A stretch of DNA of 64,000 nucleotides from Candidatus Bathyanammoxibius amoris (GTDB taxonomy: Bacteria > Planctomycetota > Brocadiia > Brocadiales > Bathyanammoxibiaceae): the NCBI GenBank assembly GCA_024451685.1, contig JAMXCW010000001.1, positions 62,001 to 126,000 on the forward strand. The letters run 5' to 3'. Positions 51,626-60,955 of the stretch are shown here, piece by piece. The translations under genes and the position numbers were made by a program. Within the stretch, counting starts at the first letter, position 1, and the number at the start of each line of letters is the position of its first letter. The notes under the pieces were generated by a model. The model was given only the letters and a program-made list of their open reading frames with translations, was not told the origin of the DNA and ran no database searches.

Positions 51626-52774
51626 TTACCATTTAACATAGTTGAACAGAAGAGTAAACAGTGTGTCGGACATGATTATAAGAAAAATACCCGAAACCAC
51701 GGCAGAAGTGGTCAAACGGCCTACACCCTGCGCACCACCCTCAACCTGCAGGCCCCTCATACATCCGATACCAGATATTAACAGGGCGAACACGAAGCTC
51801 TTGAAAACGCCGGTGAATATATCAAATACATCAAGGGCCCTTTCAGTCTGTAATATATAGGTCCATATCGTCAGGTCCAGGAACAAAACCCCTACCACCA
51901 ACCCGCCGAAGATGCCGACCAGATCGGCCATAAGGGTCAGGATTGGCAACGCGACAACGGTGGCGATGACTTTTGGGACGATTAGAAACCGCGTGGTGTC
52001 AAGCCCCATGGACTTAATAGCGTCTATTTCCTCAGAGACCTTCATCGTACCTATCTCTGCGGCGAATGCGGACCCTGACCTGCCGGCGACTATAATTGCT
52101 GTCATCAGCGGTCCCAACTCCCTTACAACGGAAAGCCCTACCAGGTTGGCGACATAGATGTTGGCACCAAATTGCTTCAGCTGAACGGCGGCCTGAAATC
52201 CCATTATAAAACCTACGAGAAAGTTAATCAACAGTACAATGGGTATGGCCTCTATACCCGTCCTTTCTATGTAGAAAAACACCTCGCCCCACCTGATCTT
52301 ATGGGGGTACCTGACGGCATAACACAGCCCCAGTGTGACGTCCCCCAGGTATCCACAGGTAAAGACCACGTCTTTTGCAAAGCTTATGCTGGTGGTGCCC
52401 GCGCGCAGAAAAAGTCCGGGGCGCTTTTCTTTTAGATGCGCCCGTTCGCGCAGTAACGAGTCCAGGTTAAGTATGTTAAATAGTTTCTGGATCTCAGGTT
52501 TGAGATTAGACAACACTACACGGCAACCCCTTTGAGCCAGATTCGCTTTTGTCTGAGTGATGACGGCGGCAGCCGTGCTGTCGAAATAGTCAATCCCGCT
52601 GAAGTCTAATTTTATCTCTCTGGCGAGTCTCCCGGAAAGATGTGCGTTTAAGTCGCTTAAGAACGAGGATGAGTTTGCTGTATACAGATTACCGCTGAGC
52701 TTTAGGTGCATGAGTTCAGGCCCCTCTTCCACAACGGTAATATTGTAATCAGGAGCTGTTTTGGTCTTCTTCAT
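51626..52774 (-). CDS. mlaE: MlaE-type permease with N-terminal STAS domain
   Basis: A 382-residue fusion. The N-terminal STAS domain (about 10-110, with LDFSGIDYFDSTAAAVI) resembles MlaB, so regulator and permease are one chain. The permease part has about five to six helices and MlaE motifs LLINFLVGFIMGFQAA, RELGPLMTAIIVAGRSGSAFAAEIG and EEIDAIKSMG. First gene of the operon mlaE-mlaF-mlaD-lipoproteins; it has a promoter upstream. Confidence 0.92.
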   Translation of the reverse strand: MKKTKTAPDYNITVVEEGPELMHLKLSGNLYTANSSSFLSDLNAHLSGRLAREIKLDFSGIDYFDSTAAAVITQTKANLAQRGCRVVLSNLKPEIQKLFNILNLDSLLRERAHLKEKRPGLFLRAGTTSISFAKDVVFTCGYLGDVTLGLCYAVRYPHKIRWGEVFFYIERTGIEAIPIVLLINFLVGFIMGFQAAVQLKQFGANIYVANLVGLSVVRELGPLMTAIIVAGRSGSAFAAEIGTMKVSEEIDAIKSMGLDTTRFLIVPKVIATVVALPILTLMADLVGIFGGLVVGVLFLDLTIWTYILQTERALDVFDIFTGVFKSFVFALLISGIGCMRGLQVEGGAQGVGRLTTSAVVSGIFLIIMSDTLFTLLFNYVKW

Positions 52775-52838
52775 TCACCAAGAGCCGTTTTTGAACGGGA
52801 GTATTATAACCGGTATCGGGAGTTTCTCTCAAACGCAT

Positions 52839-52868
52839 ACAATAACTATATTTACAAGAAGATGTCAA
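52839..52868 (-). promoter_or_regulatory. Promoter of the mla operon
   Basis: On the minus strand TTGACA (52868-52863), 18-bp spacer, TATTGT (52844-52839). The leader to ATG 52774 is about 58 nt. Confidence 0.5.
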
Positions 52869-52997
52869 GAAAAAGATAACCTTGTTTACAGGGGGTATTA
52901 AAGACCGTTCCGGCAACAGATGGAAGTTCATCCCTAAAGTAACTGGATAATTTATCTTGAAATTACAGTTCATTTTAAGTAACTTTCAGTAACAGGG

Positions 52998-53555
52998 ATG
53001 AAGCTGAAAGGTAACAATTTATTTTATGTGTTTTTAATAATATGCTGGTTCATTATCGCTTTTGCGATAGGCTTCGCGAGAGGGGATACTGTCCAGGTAT
53101 TTGAGCTAAGCAGTTCCGCCTTCAAGGACGAGTCGTCAATCCCCAAGAGATATACGTGTGACGGACAAGACGTCTCCCCGCCTTTAAACTGGGGTGGCCA
53201 ACCTGATGGAACAAAGACTTTCTGTCTCATCTGTGACGACCCGGACGCACCCGCCGGCACCTGGGCGCATTGGGTTATATACGATATTCCTTCCGGCACA
53301 AGGGGCCTTCCCGAGGACGTGCCTAAAGAGAGGAGACTCAAGAACGGCTCCAAACAGGGCACAAACGACTTCGGGCGGATTGGCTACGGCGGCCCATGTC
53401 CGCCACGTGGCGGACCCCACAGATACTTCTTCAAGCTATATGCACTTGATACAGTTCTTGACCTGCCGCGCGGAGAGACGAAGTCTGACCTGGAGAAGGC
53501 CATGGAGGGTCATGACCTCGGCTTCACCAAGCTGGTAGGGTTTTATGGCCGCTAG
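52998..53555 (+). CDS. PEBP-family (YbhB/YbcL) protein, exported
   Basis: The 185-residue protein has an N-terminal hydrophobic helix (about 8-27) that looks like a signal peptide or anchor, then a phosphatidylethanolamine-binding fold: PKRYTCDGQDVSPPLNW, CDDPDAPAGTWAHWVIYDIP and GPCPPRGGPHRYFFKLYALD. Family members bind anionic ligands in a pocket formed by the DPDAP and GPCPP motifs; bacterial roles are mostly unknown. Placed in the periplasm by the signal. Confidence 0.88.
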   Translation: MKLKGNNLFYVFLIICWFIIAFAIGFARGDTVQVFELSSSAFKDESSIPKRYTCDGQDVSPPLNWGGQPDGTKTFCLICDDPDAPAGTWAHWVIYDIPSGTRGLPEDVPKERRLKNGSKQGTNDFGRIGYGGPCPPRGGPHRYFFKLYALDTVLDLPRGETKSDLEKAMEGHDLGFTKLVGFYGR

Positions 53556-53590
53556 CGCCTTTCTTGAAAAGATTTTAATATATTAGCCAT

Positions 53591-53821
53591 ATGCTGGATT
53601 GGAAAAGGCTAAAGGCGACCACAAGGCATAACAGGCTTATAATAATCTGTTTTCACGTACTGATTGCCGTTAAAGTTGCCTCACGGTTCACATCCTCTGA
53701 TATGCCGGTCTGGGTGTCTGTTGTCTCTTGGACCGGCGTTCTGCTCCCGTTTGCGGCCGGACTGGTGATGACTTGGCTGGCATACTACTATATGTTCCTG
53801 TCCGGGGAGGAGGTTAAATAA
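53591..53821 (+). CDS. Small two-helix membrane protein
   Basis: 76 residues with two hydrophobic helices (about 16-32 and 45-68) after a basic N-terminus (DWKRLKATTRHNR). It follows the PEBP gene by 35 bp. Convergent with pdhC, which ends 1 bp from it. The function is unknown. Confidence 0.55.
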   Translation: MLDWKRLKATTRHNRLIIICFHVLIAVKVASRFTSSDMPVWVSVVSWTGVLLPFAAGLVMTWLAYYYMFLSGEEVK

Positions 53822-53822
53822 C

Positions 53823-55124
53823 TCAGCCCGGTTTTTTGTCCGGGCCCAGCCCTACCAGGAACAAATCGGGGTCTTCGAGATATTCCTTCACGGTATTTAC
53901 GAAGCGTGCAGCGTCTGCGCCGTCTACGACCCTGTGGTCAAAGGTAAGGGATAGCGGCATAATCTTGCGGACAACCACCTTGCCTTCCCTCGCTACGGGC
54001 CGGTCCTCAATCCTGCCCAGGCCCAGGATGGCCACCTCAGGGTGGTTTGGGATGGGTGTGAAGTGTGTGCCCCCGATGAAGCCGACGTTGGTTATGGTAA
54101 AGGACCCGCCCCTAAGGTCTGCTATGTCAATCTTCTTCTGACGTGCCTTCCCGGCCAGTTCTCCTATCTCTTTTGCTATGTCGAGGACGGCCTTCTGGTC
54201 GGCACCCTTTATTACCGGCACGATGACCCCGTCGGGAGTGTCGACGGCGACGCCGATGTTAAAATATTTTTTCAATACGATCTCGTCACCTTCAAGGGTC
54301 GAGTTCAAATAGGCGTACTTTTTCAGGCCCTCGATGACGGTCTTTACCACGAACGGGATGTAGGTCAGCTTTACTCCCTTCTTTTTCGCATATTCCTTGT
54401 GTGCTTCCCTTATCTCCGCAAGGTGGGTTACGTCGGCATCGTCTTGATGGGTGACAAGCGCGGCGTTTGAAACGGCCTCGCTCATCTTTCTTGCTACCAC
54501 CTTTTTCACGCCCTTCAGCGGGACTCTTGTTATGTATCCGTACATGTCATACTTCTTGACCTGTTTAATCTCTTTCTTTTCTTTTACGGCAGCGGGTTTC
54601 TTTGCGGCAAGGTTCTTCACGTCCCCGGCGGTAACCCTTCCGCCCTTGCCCGTGCCCTTGATGCGCGAGATGTTCACTCCGGATTCCCTGGCCAGTTTTC
54701 TTACCGCCGGAGTTGCCAGCACCTTGCCCTTGGACGCTTCCTCTGCGACAGCTTCCTTCCCGGCGGGCCTCTTTTTTTTCTCATACTCATTGTTTTCTTC
54801 GGGGGCTTCTTCCAGGACGCCTACGACGGCCTCGCCGTATACCTTTTCCTTCTCTTTCCGGGCGACGGCCTTCGACACCTCCTCTCCCGCTTCCCCGATG
54901 GTTATAATAATGTCGCCCACGTAGATGGTATCGCCCTCCCTGTAATTTATCTTAAGCACTGTCCCGGCGGCAGGTGAAGGCAGGGTAAAGACGGCCTTCT
55001 CGGTCTCTATGTCGACAATGTCCTGGTCTTCCTCAACCCTGTCGCCCTCTTTAACCTTCCACTCCACCACTATGCCTTCTACAAGGCCTTCGCCGATGTC
55101 CGGAAATCTGAAGTCATATGCCAT
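53823..55124 (-). CDS. pdhC: Dihydrolipoamide acyltransferase (E2) of pyruvate/2-oxoacid dehydrogenase
   Basis: 433 residues. A single lipoyl domain (about 1-80) with the lipoyl Lys in DIETEKAVF, a charged linker, a peripheral subunit-binding domain (TPAVRKLARESGVNISRIKGTGK, about 135-170), and the catalytic domain (about 200-425) ending in LTFDHRVVDGADAARF, the His-x-x-x-Asp active site. Last gene of the trx-pdhA-pdhB-pdhC unit. The acyl group (acetyl or branched-chain) cannot be separated firmly by eye. The E3 gene is not in the window. Confidence 0.93.
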   Translation of the reverse strand: MAYDFRFPDIGEGLVEGIVVEWKVKEGDRVEEDQDIVDIETEKAVFTLPSPAAGTVLKINYREGDTIYVGDIIITIGEAGEEVSKAVARKEKEKVYGEAVVGVLEEAPEENNEYEKKKRPAGKEAVAEEASKGKVLATPAVRKLARESGVNISRIKGTGKGGRVTAGDVKNLAAKKPAAVKEKKEIKQVKKYDMYGYITRVPLKGVKKVVARKMSEAVSNAALVTHQDDADVTHLAEIREAHKEYAKKKGVKLTYIPFVVKTVIEGLKKYAYLNSTLEGDEIVLKKYFNIGVAVDTPDGVIVPVIKGADQKAVLDIAKEIGELAGKARQKKIDIADLRGGSFTITNVGFIGGTHFTPIPNHPEVAILGLGRIEDRPVAREGKVVVRKIMPLSLTFDHRVVDGADAARFVNTVKEYLEDPDLFLVGLGPDKKPG

Positions 55125-55197
55125 ATCGATGCCTGTAAGAAATGTTCTTTCATTGACACGGGGGCGAGGCAGCTTCGCCTCTACGACTAAAAGATTA

Positions 55198-56166
55198 TCA
55201 GAACTTCATTACCTTCTCAACACCTTTCAATATCCTCCTCTCATCTGGGAGGTAATAGTTCTCCAGCTTGTACAACGGGAAGGGGACGTCAAAACCCGTC
55301 ACCCTTTCGACCGGCGCCTCCAAATTAAGGAACGCCTTCTCGTTTATCTGTGCAATTATCTCCGCGCCGAACCCGCATGTCCTGGGCGCCTCGTGTACTA
55401 TCAAACACCTCCCGGTCCTTTTGACGGAATCCACGATAGTCTTCGTGTCCAGAGGGTTTATGGTCCTGAGGTCTATTATTTCTACGCTGTAGTCTGTTTT
55501 GTCGAGGGCCTCGCGCGTATATTTCATCATGGCACCCCAGGAGATAACGGTGAGGTCTGTCCCTTTGTTTATGATATTGGCGCTGCCGAGGGGGATGGTG
55601 TATTCCTCTTCCGGCACTTCTTCCTTTATCGCTCTGTATACGCGGGTGGGTTCCAGGAAGACCACCGGGTCCGGGTCCCTTATGGCCGAGATTAAGAGAC
55701 CTTTTGCGTCATAGGGCCTTGAGGGGATTACCACCTTTATTCCCGGCGTGTGTGCCAGGATTGTCTCCAGGCTCTCACAGTGCAGCTCAAGCGCCCTCAC
55801 CCCTCCCCCGTAGGGACATCTGATTACCATCGGGCATGTGAGCCCGCCCCTGCTCCTTGTCCTTATTCTGGCGGCATGTGTGGTAATCTGGTCATAGGCC
55901 GAGTAGAGGAAGCCGCTGAACTGTATCTCGGCGACGGGACGCATGCCGTTCACCGCGAGGCCGATAGATGTCCCGATGATGCCCACCTCTGAAAGGGGCG
56001 TGTCAACCACCCTTTCCGCCCCAAATTCTTCTTGCAGGCCGTCTGTTACCCTGAAGACGCCACCGCTCTTGCCGACGTCCTCACCAAGGACTACCAGCCT
56101 CTCGTCTCTCCCCATCTCCTGTCTCAGGGCGAGGTTGACGGCCTGAGCCAGATTTAGTCTAGCCAC
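55198..56166 (-). CDS. pdhB: 2-oxoacid dehydrogenase E1 component, beta subunit
   Basis: The beta chain of the thiamine-diphosphate decarboxylase: VLGEDVGKSGGVFRVTDGL, EVGIIGTSIGLAVNGMRPVAEIQF, and the C-terminal VERVTGFDVPFPLYKLE are family blocks. GTG 56166 is chosen because GGGAGAG lies 6 nt upstream; the frame is open to 56223 but those residues do not match. About 322 residues. It lies 107 bp after pdhA. Confidence 0.92.
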   Translation of the reverse strand: MARLNLAQAVNLALRQEMGRDERLVVLGEDVGKSGGVFRVTDGLQEEFGAERVVDTPLSEVGIIGTSIGLAVNGMRPVAEIQFSGFLYSAYDQITTHAARIRTRSRGGLTCPMVIRCPYGGGVRALELHCESLETILAHTPGIKVVIPSRPYDAKGLLISAIRDPDPVVFLEPTRVYRAIKEEVPEEEYTIPLGSANIINKGTDLTVISWGAMMKYTREALDKTDYSVEIIDLRTINPLDTKTIVDSVKRTGRCLIVHEAPRTCGFGAEIIAQINEKAFLNLEAPVERVTGFDVPFPLYKLENYYLPDERRILKGVEKVMKF

Positions 56167-56273
56167 TGTTGTCTCTCCCGGGAACAGAAAGGTTGTAGAC
56201 GACACACGGTAGGGGCAATTCATGAATTGCCCCCTGCACCCTTGTAAGGCGTACGTCTAAAAGCTAGAAAGGC

Positions 56274-57338
56274 TTAGCCCGACAGGTCTTTCATCTGGTC
56301 TTTCAGTTCTTCCGTAGGCCGGGCGTATGTACTGGTAAAAAAATCTGCCGGTTCGGGCGGCGGAACCTTTTCATAATCTTCAACTGCTTTTTCTATCAGG
56401 TCTTTTGATTTTTGGATAACGGACTGTTTATACTTATCGGTAAGGAGGTCATTCTTTTTCATGTATTTTTCAAGCCTGTCTATAGGGTCTTTTTTTTGCC
56501 ATTCCTTGACCTCCTGTCTTGTCCGGTACCTTGTGTCGTCGTCGGATGTAGAATGGCCTGCTATCCTGTATGTGATACACTCTATGAGCGTAGGGCCTTT
56601 TCCTTTTCTGGCCTTTTCTACGGCGCGGCTGGCGGCACCGTAAACTGCAAAGACGTCGTTGCCGTCCACCTGCACGCCCTCGAATCCATAGCTGAACGCC
56701 TTCTGTGCGAGGGTTTCTGAAGCGGTCTGTCTGGCCCTGGGCAGCGAGATGGCATAGCCGTTATTCTCGCATATGAAGACCGCGGGGACCTTGAAGATAC
56801 CGGCGAAGTTCAGTCCTTCGTGGAAGTCTGCCCTGGAGGTGGCGCCTTCTCCGAATAGTGCCATGTGTACCACCCGCTCCTTGCGCATTTTTGAGGCCCA
56901 TGCGGCGCCGGTGCAGATAGGTATGTGTGTGGAGACGGGTATGGTAAAGGGGAAGTTGTTGAGTCCTTCAGGGGGCTTGATACCCCCCCTCTCGTCCCCG
57001 CCCCTGTACTGAAGCAGCATGTACATGGGGTGGTTCCGGGTAATGAGCGCCCCTACGTCCCTGCCGGAGGGGTACAGCCAGTCCTCTTCCTTCAAGGCAT
57101 ACGCCGCGCCGACCTGTGACGCCTCCTGCCCCCTTGACTGTAAATAAGTCCCCAGTCTTCCCTGCCTCTGAAGCTTGAAGGCCTTGTCATCAAAGGCCCT
57201 TATAAGCACCATAAGCTCATAAAGCTCCTTCGTCTGTTCCGGGCTGAGCCTCGGCAGAAGGGACTTGTCGGCATTGCCACGGTTGTCAAGGACCTGCTGG
57301 TACTCCACCTTAAAACTCTTGAGGGTCTTTTTAGGCAT
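56274..57338 (-). CDS. pdhA: 2-oxoacid dehydrogenase E1 component, alpha subunit
   Basis: 354 residues. The thiamine-diphosphate motif reads GEGATSRADFHEGLNFAGIFKVPAVFICENN (GEG in place of the usual GDG). RLGTYLQSRGQEASQVGAAYAL and YRIAGHSTSDDDTRYR match PDH alpha subunits; the latter is the phosphorylation-loop region. It works with pdhB and pdhC to make acetyl-CoA from pyruvate. It follows the thioredoxin-like gene by 12 bp. Confidence 0.92.
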   Translation of the reverse strand: MPKKTLKSFKVEYQQVLDNRGNADKSLLPRLSPEQTKELYELMVLIRAFDDKAFKLQRQGRLGTYLQSRGQEASQVGAAYALKEEDWLYPSGRDVGALITRNHPMYMLLQYRGGDERGGIKPPEGLNNFPFTIPVSTHIPICTGAAWASKMRKERVVHMALFGEGATSRADFHEGLNFAGIFKVPAVFICENNGYAISLPRARQTASETLAQKAFSYGFEGVQVDGNDVFAVYGAASRAVEKARKGKGPTLIECITYRIAGHSTSDDDTRYRTRQEVKEWQKKDPIDRLEKYMKKNDLLTDKYKQSVIQKSKDLIEKAVEDYEKVPPPEPADFFTSTYARPTEELKDQMKDLSG

Positions 57339-57350
57339 ATGGCGGCCTTT

Positions 57351-57632
57351 TTAACCCCCCAGGGCCCATTCTTTGAACTTCTCATAGGTGGTGTTGCCGC
57401 AGATCTTCTTGCCCGTCTTTTCGTTGTAGAAAAAGGGGACGCCTCCGCAGAATGTGCTGCCGTTTTCGTCCTTGTCCAGTTCCTTCATGAGCGCTGCGTT
57501 CTGGCTGTTATGCCAGACCTCAAGCTTCGTGACTTTTACCCCTTCCTCGTTCTCGAGTTTTTCAATCAGGGGGTCCATTTCCTTACAGTGCACGCATTCC
57601 GTACCGTAAAAGTCGATAAGCCTGTCTCCCAT
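57351..57632 (-). CDS. Small thioredoxin-like protein
   Basis: The 93-residue protein has the redox motif GTECVHCKEMDP (CxxC) near the N-terminus, LEVWHNSQN, and a cis-Pro-like GGVPFFYNEKTGKKICG. It resembles small thioredoxin/glutaredoxin folds. First gene of the pdh operon; a link between redox state and E1/E2 maintenance is possible but only positional. Confidence 0.8.
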   Translation of the reverse strand: MGDRLIDFYGTECVHCKEMDPLIEKLENEEGVKVTKLEVWHNSQNAALMKELDKDENGSTFCGGVPFFYNEKTGKKICGNTTYEKFKEWALGG

Positions 57633-57881
57633 TTTACAACTTCTCCTGAATTGTTTAAGAAAGACGCGCGGGCGTTCTCTGCATTTGTCATGTTATCCAA
57701 ATTGCAGCTAATATCAATTGAAAAGCGCTTATTTGTGGAGGAACCAGGACGCTGTGAGGCTGGTTTTGGGGGAACCTTCGGCACGAGCCGTCATTACATC
57801 AAGTGGTTATGGGGGAGGAAATTTACGAAGTGCCCTCTTTCCCGGGGTTAGGGAGCGCGGATAACAAAAAACTTCTGCCGC

Positions 57882-58541
57882 TCAGCGGTGTTTTTCCACG
57901 CCGACCCTTTTGCAGTACCAGTGGACCTTACAGATGCTGCACTTCGGCAGAAGCGGGGTGCAGAGGTTCTGCCCGTAGGTGACAAGGATGTCGTTTATAA
58001 CGAGCCAGTACTTCCCCGGTAGTATATCACGCAGCGCAAACTCTGTCTCAAAGGGTGTCTTTGTCTTTACGTACCCCCAGCGATTGGTGATCCTGTGTAC
58101 ATGTGTGTCTACACAGATACCCGGCTTGCCGTATCCGAGCGTTACGACCAGATTTGCCGTCTTTCGCCCGACGCCGGGGAATTTCAGGAGGGTATCTATA
58201 TCGTCAGGAACCTTTCTGTCGTATTCGTCAATCAACATCTTGCAAATATCCTTTATTCTTGCAGACTTTGTTTTATAGAAGCCGACGGGGTATATTGCCT
58301 TTTGAATCTCGGGGGTCTTTAGTTTTAGCATGGCATCGGGTGTTTCTGCCAGCCGGAACAGTCTTTTGCTGGCGGCTGATGTGACGTTGTCCTTTGTACG
58401 CAGGCTCAGCAGGCAGGAAATAAGGACTTTGAAGGGGCTCCGGCTTTTAGCGACCGTGGTTACCGCGGGTTCTTTGAAGGCACTATTTTCTTTTTTTATG
58501 GTAACGATTACTTTCTGGACGTTAGTATCTGTTTTGGGCAT
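57882..58541 (-). CDS. nth: Endonuclease III (DNA glycosylase/AP lyase)
   Basis: Removes oxidised pyrimidines. The helix-hairpin-helix LLKFPGVGRKTANLV with its catalytic Lys, the catalytic Asp in GICVDTHVHRITNRWG, and the iron-sulfur ligands CTPLLPKCSICKVHWYC (C-x6-C-x2-C-x5-C) are complete. 219 residues, normal length. Confidence 0.93.
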   Translation of the reverse strand: MPKTDTNVQKVIVTIKKENSAFKEPAVTTVAKSRSPFKVLISCLLSLRTKDNVTSAASKRLFRLAETPDAMLKLKTPEIQKAIYPVGFYKTKSARIKDICKMLIDEYDRKVPDDIDTLLKFPGVGRKTANLVVTLGYGKPGICVDTHVHRITNRWGYVKTKTPFETEFALRDILPGKYWLVINDILVTYGQNLCTPLLPKCSICKVHWYCKRVGVEKHR

Positions 58542-58624
58542 ATGGTTGGAACAGCTTGTAGTGAGAAGGCACCGCTACCATTTTGGGTGGGGAAGTTTCT
58601 GGGAAAGAGTTCCTTTTTTTATTT

Positions 58625-58837
58625 TTAGGCCTGGGCAAGGTTTGGAAAGCGAAGGTCACTCACGTTTTCTTCTGCAAGGTCCTTTTCCAGTTCAAACTCA
58701 ATCTCTCTTCTTGGTTCAAGGACCAGCTTTTCGTATCTTTCCTTTATGAGTGCCAGGCGTTCCGTCTTTTGTGGCCATTCTATTACGTTGACTTTCACCG
58801 ACATCTTTCTTACCTTGGTAATTTGATCATTGGCCAT
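58625..58837 (-). CDS. Small charged protein, unknown
   Basis: 70 residues, mostly charged helix (LALIKERYEKLVLEPRREIEFELEKDLAEEN). No motif and no strong ribosome site. It lies upstream of nth on the same strand with an 83-bp gap. It could be a genuine small gene or a chance frame. Confidence 0.4.
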   Translation of the reverse strand: MANDQITKVRKMSVKVNVIEWPQKTERLALIKERYEKLVLEPRREIEFELEKDLAEENVSDLRFPNLAQA

Positions 58838-58969
58838 AGCAGGCAGTTAATATAAACGACCAAACGTTACTGAACCGCAGGTAATAAGGTAAAGCTTTTA
58901 AAAAATTATAGCGTTCACGCAATACGTGTCAAGACAGAAGGAGAGAAATTTTTGAATCTTTTTATCTCC

Positions 58970-58998
58970 TTGAAAGCTGGTAATCCTGACCCTATAAT
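58970..58998 (+). promoter_or_regulatory. Promoter of thrC
   Basis: TTGAAA (58970-58975), 17-bp spacer, TATAAT (58993-58998). The leader to ATG 59044 is about 40 nt and contains GAGAGGA. Confidence 0.75.
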
Positions 58999-59043
58999 TC
59001 TTGGAGTAAATTTTCTTTTGTTAAAAGAGAGGACTTAGTTGTT

Positions 59044-60420
59044 ATGGTAGCTGACTATAATGCCTGGTTCCAGTGCTCAAGCGGCTGTGACGAAAGATAC
59101 GAGCTTAACCAGATAGTCTACAGTTGCAGGCAATGTGGAGGGCTTCTGGAAGTAAAACATGACCTGGACAAACTAAAACAGAAAGAGCCCGGCCACTGGA
59201 AGACACTTTTTGAGAAGCGCTACATGCGGACAGAGTGGCCCTATGGCAGCGGTGTATGGGGCAAGAAGGAGCTGGTGTGTCCAAATATAAGGAATGAGAA
59301 CGTCGTTTCTTTATATGAAGGAGGCAGTAATCTTTTCTGGGCAAAACGTTTTGGCGAGGATCTGGGGTTAAAGGACCTGTGGATAAAGCAGTGTGGGAAC
59401 GCCCATACAGGTTCTTTTAAGGACCTTGGGATGACGGTGTTGGTGTCGATGGTCAAGCAGATGATCTCCGAGGGCAAGGGGATACTCGGTGTGGCCTGTG
59501 CGTCGACGGGTGACACTTCTGCCGCGCTTGCGGCTTATTGTGCGGCGGCAGGCATACCGGCAATAGTGTTCCTGCCCAAGGACAAGGTTTCTACCTCTCA
59601 GCTGGTTCAGCCCCTGGCCAATAATGCGTTAACGTTGTCTATCGACACGGACTTTGACGGATGTATGAAACTGGTTCGAGAAACATGTGAAAAGAACAAC
59701 ATATATCTTGCCAACTCCATGAATTCCCTCCGCATAGAGGGCCAGAAGACGATAAGTATAGAAATAGCTCAGCAGTTTGATTGGGAAGTGCCTGACGTGA
59801 TTGTCGTTCCCGGTGGAAATCTGGGGAACGTGACGGCCATAGGCCTGGGGTTCCTTATGATTAGGGAGCTTGGTCTGGTCGACAGGCTGCCCAGGCTGGT
59901 ATGCGCCCAGGCCGAGAGGGCTAATCCCCTCTATCGCAGTTACTTGAAGGGTTTCAAGGAATACAGACCCGTTCAGGCGCAAAAGACCCTTGCCACCGCT
60001 ATTCAGATAGGAGACCCCGTAAGCGTGCATCGTGCAATAAGGGTCTTGAAGAACTTCGAGGGTGTGGTTGAGCAGGCTACGGAGGATGAACTGGCCAATG
60101 CGGCCGCACGTGCCGACCGCAGTGGGCTGTTTAATTGCCCGCACACCGGGGTAGCGCTTGCGGTCTTGATGAAACTGACGGACAGGGGGCTTATAAAGCC
60201 GGAGGACAAGGTTGTGGTAATCTCAACGGCGCACGGGTTGAAGTTTCCGGATTTTAAGATTGGATATCACATGGGAGCACTGGACGGTGTAGAGTCCAGA
60301 TACGCAAACCGTCCTGTAGAGGTTCCCGCCGCCTACGAACCCATTAAGACGGCCATTTTCAAGGCGATTGAACGGGGATGCTACGACCTGCAGCCTTCTC
60401 AGAACAAAGACCTTTCCTAG
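59044..60420 (+). CDS. thrC: Threonine synthase
   Basis: Converts O-phosphohomoserine to threonine with PLP. The N-terminus has a zinc-ribbon-like region ([10 protein letters not shown] ... [10 protein letters not shown]), followed by [12 protein letters not shown] and the PLP Lys in [38 protein letters not shown] and [19 protein letters not shown] are the phosphate-binding loops. 458 residues. Its stop overlaps the convergent gene in a CTAG. Confidence 0.93.
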   Translation: MVADYNAWFQCSSGCDERYELNQIVYSCRQCGGLLEVKHDLDKLKQKEPGHWKTLFEKRYMRTEWPYGSGVWGKKELVCPNIRNENVVSLYEGGSNLFWAKRFGEDLGLKDLWIKQCGNAHTGSFKDLGMTVLVSMVKQMISEGKGILGVACASTGDTSAALAAYCAAAGIPAIVFLPKDKVSTSQLVQPLANNALTLSIDTDFDGCMKLVRETCEKNNIYLANSMNSLRIEGQKTISIEIAQQFDWEVPDVIVVPGGNLGNVTAIGLGFLMIRELGLVDRLPRLVCAQAERANPLYRSYLKGFKEYRPVQAQKTLATAIQIGDPVSVHRAIRVLKNFEGVVEQATEDELANAAARADRSGLFNCPHTGVALAVLMKLTDRGLIKPEDKVVVISTAHGLKFPDFKIGYHMGALDGVESRYANRPVEVPAAYEPIKTAIFKAIERGCYDLQPSQNKDLS

Positions 60421-60689
60421 TGGGTGCTTTGCCTGGCGGTCTTTGTCTTTCCCTGATGATGTTCTTCTGTGCCCCTCTCTTTTGCTACCATTTTCCTCTT
60501 TTCCTTTGTTTCTTTGGGTGGATGTTTTGCCAGTTCTTCTTCGAATTTCTTTATTAACTCTGCGTTGTTGAACCCGGAACATCTACCGTGGTGCCACTTG
60601 TCCCTTGGACTCTCGTATATGGCGCAATGGTCACCGAGGTTAAGTTTACAGTCGTTACATTTGCGAACAGGCTTTTGCCACTTTATCAT
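60417..60689 (-). CDS. Small cysteine-containing protein, unknown
   Basis: The 90-residue protein has [32 protein letters not shown], a Cys/His set that could bind zinc or a cluster, then a hydrophilic Lys/Glu tail. It shares a CTAG stop overlap with thrC. The function is unknown. Confidence 0.6.
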   Translation of the reverse strand: MIKWQKPVRKCNDCKLNLGDHCAIYESPRDKWHHGRCSGFNNAELIKKFEEELAKHPPKETKEKRKMVAKERGTEEHHQGKTKTARQSTH

Positions 60690-60955
60690 ATTTAAGTCCC
60701 TTAGATGTGCTAGGTTCCTTAGAAGGTTGTCATTGCGTTAACGGCCACTCGCTTTCCTACTTCAATTATAATAAAAGTGTAGTTGCATGGAAAGGGTTTT
60801 TGCCCGGGAGTAAGTAACACACCGTCAACAAGCAATTTGCGCCATAAAGCCTCTGGTAAACCTTGGGCGGAGACGGAAAGGCATAATAACGTTGGGAAGT
60901 GTTTTTTACAACGGAAAGATTTTCTAAAGCTCAGCCCGGGCTTTCTCGGCGGCGT

